In this document: one piece after another, positions 34,203 to 41,352 of the stretch | How positions within the stretch are numbered: the stretch's first letter is position 1 | Layout: the number at the start of each line of letters is the position of its first letter | Assembly: GCF_009498035.1 (NCBI RefSeq) | Contig: NZ_CP034550.1 | Location: 3,658,001-3,722,000, forward strand | Reading direction: 5' to 3' | Origin: Saccharothrix syringae | GTDB taxonomy: Bacteria; Actinomycetota; Actinomycetes; Mycobacteriales; Pseudonocardiaceae | DNA length: 64,000 nt | Notes under the pieces: generated by a model | The model's input: the letters and a program-made list of their open reading frames with translations, nothing else | Told to the model about the DNA's origin: nothing | Databases searched by the model: none | Translations under genes and position numbers: made by a program

Positions 34203-34617
34203 GGTGTCTCCGTTCAGCTCGTTCGGGTTGGCGCGACGCTGCCGGGTGGGCGCGGCGCTGCGCGCGCGACAGCGGTCGCTCAATCGCCGGTAGATACGCT
34301 ATTCAACCGATCGGGTGGACTCAACAATTCTTTCGGGTAGTTCGACCTGCCCGATCGGCGGGCAGGTGTGGAATAATGTGATCTGCCCCACCATTGATAA
34401 TGGAAATCCTCCCGCGTTTGCCCTCTTTTCCATCGCCGACCTGACGGGCGGAAGTGGTTGAGGTGCAGATGTTCCGCAGGTAGCCTCGCTAACGGGGGAG
34501 AACGCGAAGAAGATCGACGAACGCTTGGGGAAATCGCGTTCAAAGTAGAACGGGGAATCCGGCGGCTCCTGCGCGTGCAGTCGATGTGCCACGGAGATCC
34601 ATATGGGGGTAATCGTC
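34203..34617. promoter_or_regulatory. Relatively AT-rich divergent control region upstream of the SARP gene
   Basis: This stretch is clearly less GC-rich than its surroundings. It holds a 7-bp inverted repeat (cctgccc 34346-34352, gggcagg 34360-34366), an operator candidate. A good sigma-70-type promoter for the SARP gene is present: TTGAGG at 34458-34463, 17-bp spacer, TAGCCT at 34481-34486. Transcription would then start near 34493, leaving a leader of about 125 nt. No ORF on either strand here is convincing. Confidence 0.55.
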
Positions 34618-35733
34618 ATGGAGTTCCATGTGTTAGGTCAGTTGGCCGTGGTCACCACGGACGGCCGGTGGTTCGGCATGAACACCTCGAAGACCGGGCA
34701 GCTCCTGGCGCTGCTGCTGGCGCACAGCCCGGACACGGTGAGCGTGGACCACCTGATCGCCGAGCTGTGGGGGGAGCACCCACCGCGCAGCGCCCTGGGC
34801 ACCCTGCAGACCTACATCTACCACCTGCGGCAGATGTTCGTGGGCAAGCTCCTGCTGCCCGGCGAGGAGTGCCCGCTGGTGACCAGGCCGGCGGGGTACG
34901 CGATCGAGGCCGACCGCGCGGACATCGACGCCCGCGTGTTCGAGCGGCTGGTCACCAGCGGGCGCCTGGCCCTGGCCGAGGACCGGCCGGAGGCCGCGGC
35001 GGCGGAGTTGCGCGAGGCCCTGGCCCTGTGGCGGGGGCCGGCCTTCGCCGGGATCGACACCAGGGCCGCGCTCGACGGGCACGTCGCCTACCTCGACGAG
35101 CTGCGGCTGAGCGCCATCCACCTGCGCGTCGAGGCGGATCGCAGGCTCGGCTGGTACCAGGAGCTGATCCCGGAGCTGCGGCTGCTCGTGGCCACCTACC
35201 CGCTCAACGAGCGCTTCCACGGCCACCTGATCGACGCGCTGCACCAGTGCGGGCGGCGGGCGGAGGCGTTGCAGGCGTACCGGGACCTGTGGCGGGTGCT
35301 GGACTCCGAACTCGGTGTCAAACCCGCGCCGGAGATCCAGCGGCTCCAGGTCGAACTGCTCGCGCTGGGCGCGGACGGCGACGAGGCACCCGGGCGGGCG
35401 GGCGTCGCCGCCCGGGCCGCGTCACCGGGGTCGCGCGCCGAGGCCGGTGAACCCCGCCCCCGCCGGGCAACGGGCGGGAACGGGGTCCTCCGGCGCCTCC
35501 ACCGGCCGCTACAGCGGGTCGAGGACGAAGAGGGGGTCGTCGTACTCGACCGGCTCGCCGTCGCCGCGGCAGACCTCGGCGACGCGGCCCCCGTGGGCCG
35601 CCTCGACCGGGATCATCAGCTTCATCACCTCGATGATGGCCACCTGCGTCCCCGGCGCCACCGCGTCACCGACCGAGACGAACGGCTCGGCGCCGGGTTC
35701 GGGGGCCAGGTAGAGGACGCCGACGGCCGGTGA
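34618..35733 (+). CDS. SARP-family activator with TTA codon and antisense-overlapping tail
   Basis: The 371-residue product starts like a SARP. An OmpR-type winged helix (EFHVLGQLAVVT... residues 1-97, with LAELWGEHPP-like AELWGEHPPRSAL) is followed by the bacterial transcriptional activator domain (about 100-250, ending ELGVKPAPEIQRLQVELLAL). Such proteins activate antibiotic clusters by binding direct heptamer repeats. Codon 6 is TTA (34633-34635), so translation probably depends on the rare tRNA-Leu(UAA). Residues beyond ~250 are low-complexity, and the last 74 codons lie antisense to the accB gene, an unusual 225-bp overlap. ATG 34603 is an alternative start. It is the probable pathway-specific activator of this cluster. 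Confidence 0.88.
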   Translation: MEFHVLGQLAVVTTDGRWFGMNTSKTGQLLALLLAHSPDTVSVDHLIAELWGEHPPRSALGTLQTYIYHLRQMFVGKLLLPGEECPLVTRPAGYAIEADRADIDARVFERLVTSGRLALAEDRPEAAAAELREALALWRGPAFAGIDTRAALDGHVAYLDELRLSAIHLRVEADRRLGWYQELIPELRLLVATYPLNERFHGHLIDALHQCGRRAEALQAYRDLWRVLDSELGVKPAPEIQRLQVELLALGADGDEAPGRAGVAARAASPGSRAEAGEPRPRRATGGNGVLRRLHRPLQRVEDEEGVVVLDRLAVAAADLGDAAPVGRLDRDHQLHHLDDGHLRPRRHRVTDRDERLGAGFGGQVEDADGR

Positions 35734-36054
35734 GGTGAGCCGCGGCCGCGCGTCGGCCGCCGGCACCGCGGGGGCGTGGCCGTTCGCGGTCACGCCCCCG
35801 TTCGCGGCCGGGGCCGGGGCGGTGGCCGCGACCGGCGGCGCGTCGGCGTGCGGCGCGGCGCGGGTCCCCTCCCACTCGGCCTCGATCGTCACCCCGTGCG
35901 CGGCGACGCGCAGTGCGCTCGGCGGCTGGGCGAAGCCCTCCAGCAGCCGCAGCGCGCTGTCTCGCACCAGGTCGAGGGTGTGCTGGGTGTCCCCGGCCGG
36001 GGACGGGTCGCGGTGCACGGCGAGCTGGGCCGTCCGCCGGGTGTCGTGGTCCAT
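35509..36054 (-). CDS. accB: Biotin carboxyl carrier protein
   Basis: A 181-residue BCCP. The N-terminal ~60 residues form the short helical/beta region, a Pro/Ala-rich linker spans about 65-105, and a biotinyl domain carries Lys145 in IIEVMKLMIPV (canonical E-A-M-K-M; here EVMKLM). It is carboxylated by AccC and gives CO2 to the AccDA carboxyltransferase, both encoded at 27.7-30.8 kb. GGGAGGCACC precedes ATG 36054. It follows the ketoreductase by 31 bp on the same strand, so the two form an operon. Its 3' end is covered antisense by the SARP tail. Confidence 0.92.
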   Translation of the reverse strand: MDHDTRRTAQLAVHRDPSPAGDTQHTLDLVRDSALRLLEGFAQPPSALRVAAHGVTIEAEWEGTRAAPHADAPPVAATAPAPAANGGVTANGHAPAVPAADARPRLTSPAVGVLYLAPEPGAEPFVSVGDAVAPGTQVAIIEVMKLMIPVEAAHGGRVAEVCRGDGEPVEYDDPLFVLDPL

Positions 36055-36085
36055 GCGTGGTGCCTCCCTGACGGTGGGATCGGGC

Positions 36086-36871
36086 TCAGTAGTTGCCCAG
36101 GCCGCCGCACACGTTGAGGGCCTGGGCGGTCACGGCGGCGGCGCCGGGGCCGACCAGGTACCGGACCATCGCCGCCACCTCGTGCGGCTCGACGTAGCGG
36201 CCGATCGGCACGCGGGTGGTGATGCGGGAGTGGGCCTCGGCCTCGTCGACGCCCCAGATGCCCGCGTAGTGCTCGCGCACCCGCTCGGCCATCGGCGTCT
36301 CGACGAACCCGGGGCACACGGCGTTGACGGTGATGCCGGTCCTGGCCAGCTCCAGGCCGAGGGCCTTGGAGAAGCCGACCACGCCGTGCTTGGACGCCGA
36401 GTACGGCGCGGCGTGCACCACGCCCTGCTTCCCGCCGGTGGAGGCGATGTTGATGATCCGGCCGCTGCCGGCGGCGCCCATGCCGCCGATGTCGAGCACG
36501 CGCTTGGTCACCAGGAAGACGCTGTTGAGGTTGGTGTCGATCACGTCGTACCACAGGTCGTCGTCGATCGCGGCGGTCTCGCCGCCGCCGGGCCGCCCCG
36601 CGTTGTTGACCAGGACGTCGATGGGGCCGTACCGCTCCACCGCCGCCCGCACCAGCCGGTCCACCTGCGCGGGCGAGCGCACGTCGCAGGCGGTGCCGTC
36701 GACCTCCAGGCCCCGGTGCCGCAGGTCCTTCACCGTCTGCGCCACCGCGTCCTCCCGGCGGGAGCAGAGGAAGACGCGGAGGCCGTCCTCGGCCAGGCTC
36801 TTCGCGATCTCCAGGCCCATGCCGCTCGTCGCGCCGGTCACGAGCGCGACCCGCTCGGTGCCGTTCACCAT
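36086..36871 (-). CDS. Polyketide C9 ketoreductase (ActIII-type SDR)
   Basis: A 261-residue SDR that aligns to actinorhodin ketoreductase almost position for position. The cofactor loop is TGATSGMG (12-19), the stereo-determining motif is R93-P94-G95-G96, and the catalytic residues are Ser144, Tyr157 and Lys161. Such enzymes reduce the C9 carbonyl of the nascent octaketide with NADPH after first-ring closure. The start is ATG 36871 with GGGGGAACC upstream. A paired-heptamer SARP box on the minus strand lies 100-117 nt upstream. It forms an operon with accB. Confidence 0.95.
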   Translation of the reverse strand: MVNGTERVALVTGATSGMGLEIAKSLAEDGLRVFLCSRREDAVAQTVKDLRHRGLEVDGTACDVRSPAQVDRLVRAAVERYGPIDVLVNNAGRPGGGETAAIDDDLWYDVIDTNLNSVFLVTKRVLDIGGMGAAGSGRIINIASTGGKQGVVHAAPYSASKHGVVGFSKALGLELARTGITVNAVCPGFVETPMAERVREHYAGIWGVDEAEAHSRITTRVPIGRYVEPHEVAAMVRYLVGPGAAAVTAQALNVCGGLGNY

Positions 36872-36932
36872 GGTTCCCCCGTTCAGGGTCGTCTCCGTCA
36901 GCGTCGGTCCCCACCAGGCTGGGGACCCGACC

Positions 36933-36950
36933 TCGAAGCCGGGTCGAAGG
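36933..36950 (+). promoter_or_regulatory. Putative SARP operator, plus-strand box
   Basis: TCGAAGC (36933-36939), CGGG, TCGAAGG (36944-36950): the same 11-bp heptamer arrangement as at 26390, reading toward the SnoaL-like cyclase gene. The 20-base core is almost the same in both promoters. Confidence 0.68.
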
Positions 36951-36970
36951 GTCCTCGGAGTCGTCCGCCG

Positions 36971-36988
36971 GGTTGGACCCGGCTTCGA
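36971..36988 (-). promoter_or_regulatory. Putative SARP operator, minus-strand box toward ketoreductase
   Basis: On the minus strand TCGAAGC (36988-36982), CGGG, TCCAACC (36977-36971), an 11-bp period with the second heptamer degenerate (TCCA for TCGA). It reads toward the ketoreductase-accB operon. Confidence 0.55.
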
Positions 36989-37046
36989 GCCCGCCGTGCC
37001 ACCATCGCCGTGGCCGCCGACGGTGCGGCACGACTCGGGAGGCGAA

Positions 37047-37484
37047 GTGGTGACCAACGGTGGCGACGGCGTCGGCGACGGCGTCGGCCAGGCGAGGGCG
37101 GACGCGGACCGGCTCGCGGCGAACAAGGAGCTGGTGGCCGACTTCTGCGAGACCTTCTACAACGCCAAGGACTTCGCGCGGGCGGCGACGCTGCTGGCCG
37201 ACGACTTCCACAACCACCACCACGGCGCGGGCATCGGTCCCGCCCGCACGGTGGACAGCTTCCGGGAGCAGGTCAGCGACCGGTTCCCCGGGTTCTCCCT
37301 GGAGATCCGGCGCGCGGTCGCCGAGGGCGACCTCGTGTGGACCTACGGCCTGGTCCGCTTCGACGAGGGCGCGCCCGTGGCCGCGACGGTCGACATCTGG
37401 CGCGTCGCGGACGGCAAGCTGGCCGAGAAGTGGGACGTCGGGCAGGCGGTCACCGAGGAGACCGATCCCGGGACGCTGATGTAG
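37047..37484 (+). CDS. SnoaL-like polyketide cyclase/NTF2-fold protein
   Basis: A 145-residue protein of the SnoaL family. LVADFCETFYNAKDFARAATLL and DDFHNHHHGAGIGP, then VRFDEGAPVAATVDIWRVADGKLAEKWDV, are typical (the IWRVxDGKIxExWD ending is a strong hallmark). SnoaL proteins catalyse aldol ring closure in aromatic polyketides or act as small hydrolase/isomerase-type enzymes. The start is GTG 37047 behind CGGGAGGCGAA; the GTG at 37050 also possible. It is under the divergent SARP-box promoter, so probably a late cyclase of the pathway. Confidence 0.83.
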   Translation: MVTNGGDGVGDGVGQARADADRLAANKELVADFCETFYNAKDFARAATLLADDFHNHHHGAGIGPARTVDSFREQVSDRFPGFSLEIRRAVAEGDLVWTYGLVRFDEGAPVAATVDIWRVADGKLAEKWDVGQAVTEETDPGTLM

Positions 37485-37497
37485 GGAACGCCGGCGC

Positions 37498-37559
37498 GGG
37501 CACGCCGGTGCGCGGCGGACTGGTGCGCGGCGACCGGCGTGCCGCCGACCGGCGTGCCC
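37498..37559. terminator. Hairpin cluster between convergent SnoaL-like genes
   Basis: gggcacgccgg (37498-37508) can pair with either ccggcgtgcc (37534-37543) or ccggcgtgccc (37549-37559). The two alternative right arms come from a local repeat of gaccggcgtgcc. Confidence 0.6.
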
Positions 37560-37574
37560 GGCGGGCTCCCGCGG

Positions 37575-37994
37575 TCAGTCGATTTCCACGACCCGGGACC
37601 GGTTGCGCAGCTCGCCGTCCTCCCGCACCAGCACGTCCCGCACGACGCAGCTGGCCCGCAGTTCCGGCCCCTGCCCGGGGCGGGTGATCACGACCAGCGC
37701 GTAGAAGGTGGACCGGATGCTGCCGTCCGCCAGGGGCACCAGGTCGATCATGCTGAAGTGGTGCCTGCGCTTCATCGGGTCCTCCTCGAACCGCCGGTGG
37801 AAGTCCACCAGGTCGGCGAGGATGCCCGCCCTGGTGCGCGCCGGGGGCCGGCCCGCGCTGTGGACGAACTCGGCGTCCTCGGTGAAGGTGTTCGAGTAGC
37901 CCTCCAGGTCGGGCGCGTCGAGCATGTGCGTCTGGCGCGCGTAGTACTGCTGGACCTCCAGGTAGAGGTCGTTGCGGGACTGGGTGGTCGTCAT
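37575..37994 (-). CDS. NTF2/SnoaL_4-type protein, ActVI-ORFA-like
   Basis: A 139-residue single-domain protein beginning TTTQSRNDLYLEVQQYYARQ, with DLEGYSNTFTEDAEF, RRHHFSMIDLVPL and ending SRVVEID. The pattern resembles the NTF2-like proteins of aromatic polyketide clusters such as ActVI-ORFA and, more distantly, ring-hydroxylating dioxygenase beta subunits. The function is not certain; relatives affect pyran-ring formation or intermediate stability. ATG 37994 has GGAAGGG upstream, and a perfect SARP-type repeat lies 51 nt before the start. Confidence 0.75.
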   Translation of the reverse strand: MTTTQSRNDLYLEVQQYYARQTHMLDAPDLEGYSNTFTEDAEFVHSAGRPPARTRAGILADLVDFHRRFEEDPMKRRHHFSMIDLVPLADGSIRSTFYALVVITRPGQGPELRASCVVRDVLVREDGELRNRSRVVEID

Positions 37995-38044
37995 GTCGGC
38001 CCTTCCGTGCGACGGGGTTCGCCCGTGACGGTGGCGCGCCCGGC

Positions 38045-38062
38045 TCGAAGCTCGATCGAAGC
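38045..38062 (-). promoter_or_regulatory. Putative SARP operator of the NTF2-like gene
   Basis: The plus strand reads TCGAAGC TCGA TCGAAGC (identical heptamers, 11-bp period). The minus strand also gives TCGATCG AGCT TCGAGCC with the same period, so the direction is ambiguous. It lies 51 bp upstream of the gene at 37994. Confidence 0.6.
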
Positions 38063-38137
38063 CGTCCCGCCGGCGACGCGGTGGAGCGCGTGGTCCTGTT
38101 CCCCGGTCCGCAGCACCCCGGCCGGGCTCCGCCGCGG

Positions 38138-38569
38138 TCAGGCGGTGCAGGGGACGCCGTTGAGGGTGACGCCGGAGACGGTGACGCCGGTGGAAGCGGT
38201 GTTGGGCCCGCTGAACGTGAAGTTGGCGGACCCGCCCGGAGCCAGGGGTGAGAGCCACTCGGGGCCCAGGACGCGGATGTGGCCCCGGAAGCCGACGAAC
38301 GTGCCGCCGGAGAGGGTGCCGATGGTGGCGCCGGGGGACAGGTCGAACTCGACCTGCCAGTGGTGGAACGAGGTCGAGCCGGTGTTGGTCACCTTCAGCG
38401 CGGCGGAGTAGCTCCCCAGGGAGTTGCCGGCCCGGTAGTCGAAGTCGCAGCTCGTCCGCGCCGCGGCGAACCCGGTGTCCGGGGCCGGCGCGGCGGTGGC
38501 GGTGGTGGTCAGGGCGAGCACGCCGGCCACGGTGGGCAGGACGGCGGACAGGGCGCGCTTGAGCTGCAT
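38138..38569 (-). CDS. Secreted single-domain CBM2-like protein, copy 1
   Basis: A 143-residue protein with a signal peptide (QLKRALSAVLPTVAGVLALTTTATAAPA). The mature ~105-residue domain resembles a family 2 cellulose-binding module: CDFDYRAGNSLGSYSAALKVTNTG, WQVEFDLSPGATIGTLSGG, and terminal VTVSGVTLNGVPC. The two cysteines near the ends would form the usual disulfide. It has no catalytic domain, so a stand-alone carbohydrate binder is likely. GGAGGAGAACC precedes ATG 38569. It is a close paralogue of 56155-56568; sequence similarity extends upstream into non-coding DNA. Confidence 0.8.
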   Translation of the reverse strand: MQLKRALSAVLPTVAGVLALTTTATAAPAPDTGFAAARTSCDFDYRAGNSLGSYSAALKVTNTGSTSFHHWQVEFDLSPGATIGTLSGGTFVGFRGHIRVLGPEWLSPLAPGGSANFTFSGPNTASTGVTVSGVTLNGVPCTA

Positions 38570-38722
38570 GGTTCTCCTCCGGGTGAAGGGTGGGAGGGCA
38601 TCCGGCGTGGCGGGGGCGGAACCCAGGGCGCCCCGGCTCCCGCCCTGATCCTCGTGCGGGACGGCGGCGGACCCCAGTACCACTACGCCTTCTCTCCCGG
38701 TGCACCACTTCGCCGGGGACCT

Positions 38723-38826
38723 CCGGCGCCGGTGCGGCAGCACGTCGTCGCCGGGGGCGAAGCCTTTGTGCTCCCAGCCGAACACCCACCGGGTGTGGCG
38801 GGTCCGCGATCAGTCGTTCCTCCTCG
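38723..38826 (-). pseudogene. Remnant of a DUF4440/SnoaL-type gene, internally deleted
   Basis: This stretch matches both ends of the intact gene at 56721-57182: the C-terminal codons (gcggcagcacgtcgtcg) and the N-terminal codons (gctcccagccgaacaccc, then ggtccgcgatcagt). The ~350 bp between them are replaced by about 20 bp. Relative to the CBM2-like gene the arrangement is the same as at 56 kb. It is therefore a decayed duplicate with no intact reading frame. Confidence 0.72.
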
Positions 38827-38859
38827 GTGCCGGTGCCGGTGCCCTCGACGGTGGGCCGG

Positions 38860-41001
38860 TCACCCGGTGGCCGGCCGGGCCGGGTCGGGCGGGAGGGCGG
38901 CCAGTTGGTCCCGCACCGCCGCGACGTCCTGGGAATCCAGGTGCCGCAGCATGGTGAGCGCGCGGTGCAGGGTGGCACGCGCCTCGGTGCCCCGGCCGAG
39001 TGCCTGGTAGGCGGCGGCCATGTGGCGGAGCGTGGTGACCTGGGTGAAGTGGTTGCCCCGCTGCTCGCACAGCGCCAGCGCCCGCCGGTAGTGCTCCAGC
39101 GCCAGCTCGGGCCGCCCGGTGCCCGCGTGGGCGCGGCCCAGGCACTCCAGGACGTGGGCGTGGCCGTCGGGGTCGGTGCCCAGCGCCTCGAACAGGCGCA
39201 GCGCCTCCAGGCAGTGGGGCAGGGCCTCGTGGTGCTCGTCGAACTCCAGGTGGCACCAGCCGATGTTGTTCAGCGCCTTGGCCTGCCAATTGCGGTAGCC
39301 GCCCCGGGCGGCCAGGGCCAGCGCCGCGTGCGTGTCGTCCAGCGCCTGCGCGCGGTCGCGGACGAGGACGCCGAGGTAGCCCAGCGCGTAGCGGGTGTGG
39401 GCACGCCCGTGGTCGTCGTCGAGCTGGTCGAACAGGCGCAGGGCGTGCGCCAGGTGCTCGCGCGCCGGGGCGAGCCGCTTCCGCCGGATCAGCGCCCGCG
39501 CCAGGAGCCGGTGGGCCATCGCGAGCGAGGGCGGGTCGCCCCACCGCAGCGCCGCGTCGAGCGCCCGGTGGGCGGTGTCGGCGAAGTCCTGCCAGTGCCC
39601 GCGCCGGTCGAGGTAGGTGGCCATGGCGCGGGCCAGTCGGCAGGTGTGCCGGTCGGCGCCCGCGGCGGCGCTCTGCGCGACCACGGCGACCAGCACGGCG
39701 TGCTCGTCGGTGAACCACGCCAGCGCCTGCTGCCGGGTGCCGATGTCCGGCACGGTCACCCCGGCTCGCGGCGGCGTGGCGGGGAGCGGCTCCCACGGCG
39801 GGCCGATGTGGCCGTCCGCGGTGGTGGCGGTGTGCAGGTAGTGGTCGAACAGCCGGTGCGCGGCGGCCTCGCGGACCTCGGCGGGCTCCTGGGCGTCACA
39901 CCGCTCGCGGGCGTAGATGCGCAGCAGGTCGTGCACGCGGTACCGGCCGAGCCGGTTCGGCTCCACCAGGTGCGCGCGCGTCAGCTCGCGGGTCAGGTCT
40001 CGCGCCCGGTCGACGTCGACGCCGAGCAGGGAGGCCAGCGCGACCGGGGACAGGTCGGGACCCGGGTGCAGGCCGATCAACCGGAACAGGGCCGCCGCCG
40101 GTGCGCTGAGCGCGTCGTAGGACCACGAGAACACCGCTTTCACCGCCAGCCCGGGTTCGCCGCTGTCCAGCGCGTCGAGGCGGTCGCGCCGGTCGCGCAG
40201 CTCCGCGGCGAGCGCGCTCGGCGACAGGTGCGGTTCACCGACCAGGCGGGCCGCGACCAGGGACAGCGCCAACGGCAGGTGGTCGCACAGGCGCACCAGT
40301 TCGTCGACGGCTCCCCGGTCCGCGGCGATGCGCCCGGCACCCACCGTCGCGGTCAGCAGCTCGCGCGACTCGTCCTCGGTGAGCACGGTCAACGTCACCG
40401 TGTGGGCCCCGTACCGGGCGACCAGGTTGTCCAACCGGTAACGGCTGGTGACCACCACCCGGCAGCTCGGGCTGCCCGGCAGCAGGGGCTCCACCTGCCT
40501 GCTGTCGCGCGCGTTGTCCAGCACGATCAGCACCCGGCGCCCGGCCATCAGGCTGCGGTACAGGGCGACCTGCCGGTCGAGGTCGACGGGCCAGACCGCG
40601 CCGGGCACGCCCAGCGCGTCGAGGAACCCCCGGATCGCCTCACCGGGTTGCACCGGGACGCCCACCGCGTCGAACCCGCGCAGGTCCACGTAGAGCTGCC
40701 CGTCGGGGAACCGCTCGGCGCTGCGGTGCGCCCACTGCACCACCAGCGACGACTTGCCGACCCCGGCCATGCCGTCGATGACCGAGATCCCGACGGCGTG
40801 GCCCTGCGCGGGCACCGAGTCGAGCGCGGCCAGGTGCGTCACCCGCCCCGCGAAACCGGTCCTCGCGGGTGGCAGCTGGTGCGGGGCGATGACCGGGGGA
40901 GGGGGCTGGTGCACCCGCACGTCGCCGGCGATCGAATGGGCCTGGACCACCGCGCCGAAGACCCCGCCGACCACACCGTTGCCGGGTAAGGCGTCACCCA
41001 C
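38860..41001 (-). CDS. NB-ARC/TPR STAND regulator (AfsR-like without SARP domain)
   Basis: A 713-residue STAND ATPase. After a ~50-residue N-terminal region (VVGGVFGAVVQAHSIAGDV) there is an NB-ARC domain with the P-loop GMAGVGKSSLV (about 74-84), Walker B RRVLIVLDNARD, the CRVVVTSRYRL sensor and LPLALSLVAARL. A winged-helix region and about seven tetratricopeptide repeats (430-700) follow. This is the layout of AfsR minus its N-terminal DNA-binding domain. The SARP at 34618 could be the missing half, working in trans (speculative). Codon 5 is TTA (40989-40987), so production is probably linked to the same rare tRNA. The start is GTG 41001. Confidence 0.83.
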   Translation of the reverse strand: MGDALPGNGVVGGVFGAVVQAHSIAGDVRVHQPPPPVIAPHQLPPARTGFAGRVTHLAALDSVPAQGHAVGISVIDGMAGVGKSSLVVQWAHRSAERFPDGQLYVDLRGFDAVGVPVQPGEAIRGFLDALGVPGAVWPVDLDRQVALYRSLMAGRRVLIVLDNARDSRQVEPLLPGSPSCRVVVTSRYRLDNLVARYGAHTVTLTVLTEDESRELLTATVGAGRIAADRGAVDELVRLCDHLPLALSLVAARLVGEPHLSPSALAAELRDRRDRLDALDSGEPGLAVKAVFSWSYDALSAPAAALFRLIGLHPGPDLSPVALASLLGVDVDRARDLTRELTRAHLVEPNRLGRYRVHDLLRIYARERCDAQEPAEVREAAAHRLFDHYLHTATTADGHIGPPWEPLPATPPRAGVTVPDIGTRQQALAWFTDEHAVLVAVVAQSAAAGADRHTCRLARAMATYLDRRGHWQDFADTAHRALDAALRWGDPPSLAMAHRLLARALIRRKRLAPAREHLAHALRLFDQLDDDHGRAHTRYALGYLGVLVRDRAQALDDTHAALALAARGGYRNWQAKALNNIGWCHLEFDEHHEALPHCLEALRLFEALGTDPDGHAHVLECLGRAHAGTGRPELALEHYRRALALCEQRGNHFTQVTTLRHMAAAYQALGRGTEARATLHRALTMLRHLDSQDVAAVRDQLAALPPDPARPATG

Positions 41002-41352
41002 GACCGACCACCTCTCCCGGCCGCGCGGCCGGGACGGGGCGAATGCCCGGCCCGCGCAGCGGCACGGGCCGACGTGATCCGCGGCGGACGGCGTCCCGCC
41101 CGCGTCCGGCTCGCGGTGGACGACCCGCGGGCCCCGTCACCCGCGCGGACGGGGTTCGCGGCGCCCGCGACGCGCGCTTGGCCGCGGGAATCAGCCCGCG
41201 GTCGGCGGCTCGCCGGTCGTGCGGCGGGGCGGGGTCGTGCCGTGGCGCCGCGTGGTGGGCAGCGGGGCGAGGCGTTGTGGGCGGTCGGGCCGCGATCGCC
41301 ACGACGCCGGTGCCACCGGCCGCTCCCGGGCGCCCGGCCGGTCCGGGTGGCC
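41002..41352. other. Intergenic upstream of the NB-ARC regulator
   Basis: A 351-bp gap between the NB-ARC gene (minus strand) and a hypothetical minus-strand gene. A ccggccgcgcggccgg palindrome lies around 41019-41034. I see no supportable gene or clear promoter. Confidence 0.45.

Noticed and set aside
34299..34619. 106-codon minus-strand frame upstream of the SARP gene
   Set aside because: It falls in the AT-rich control region, has no ribosome site or domain, and lies over the proposed SARP promoter.
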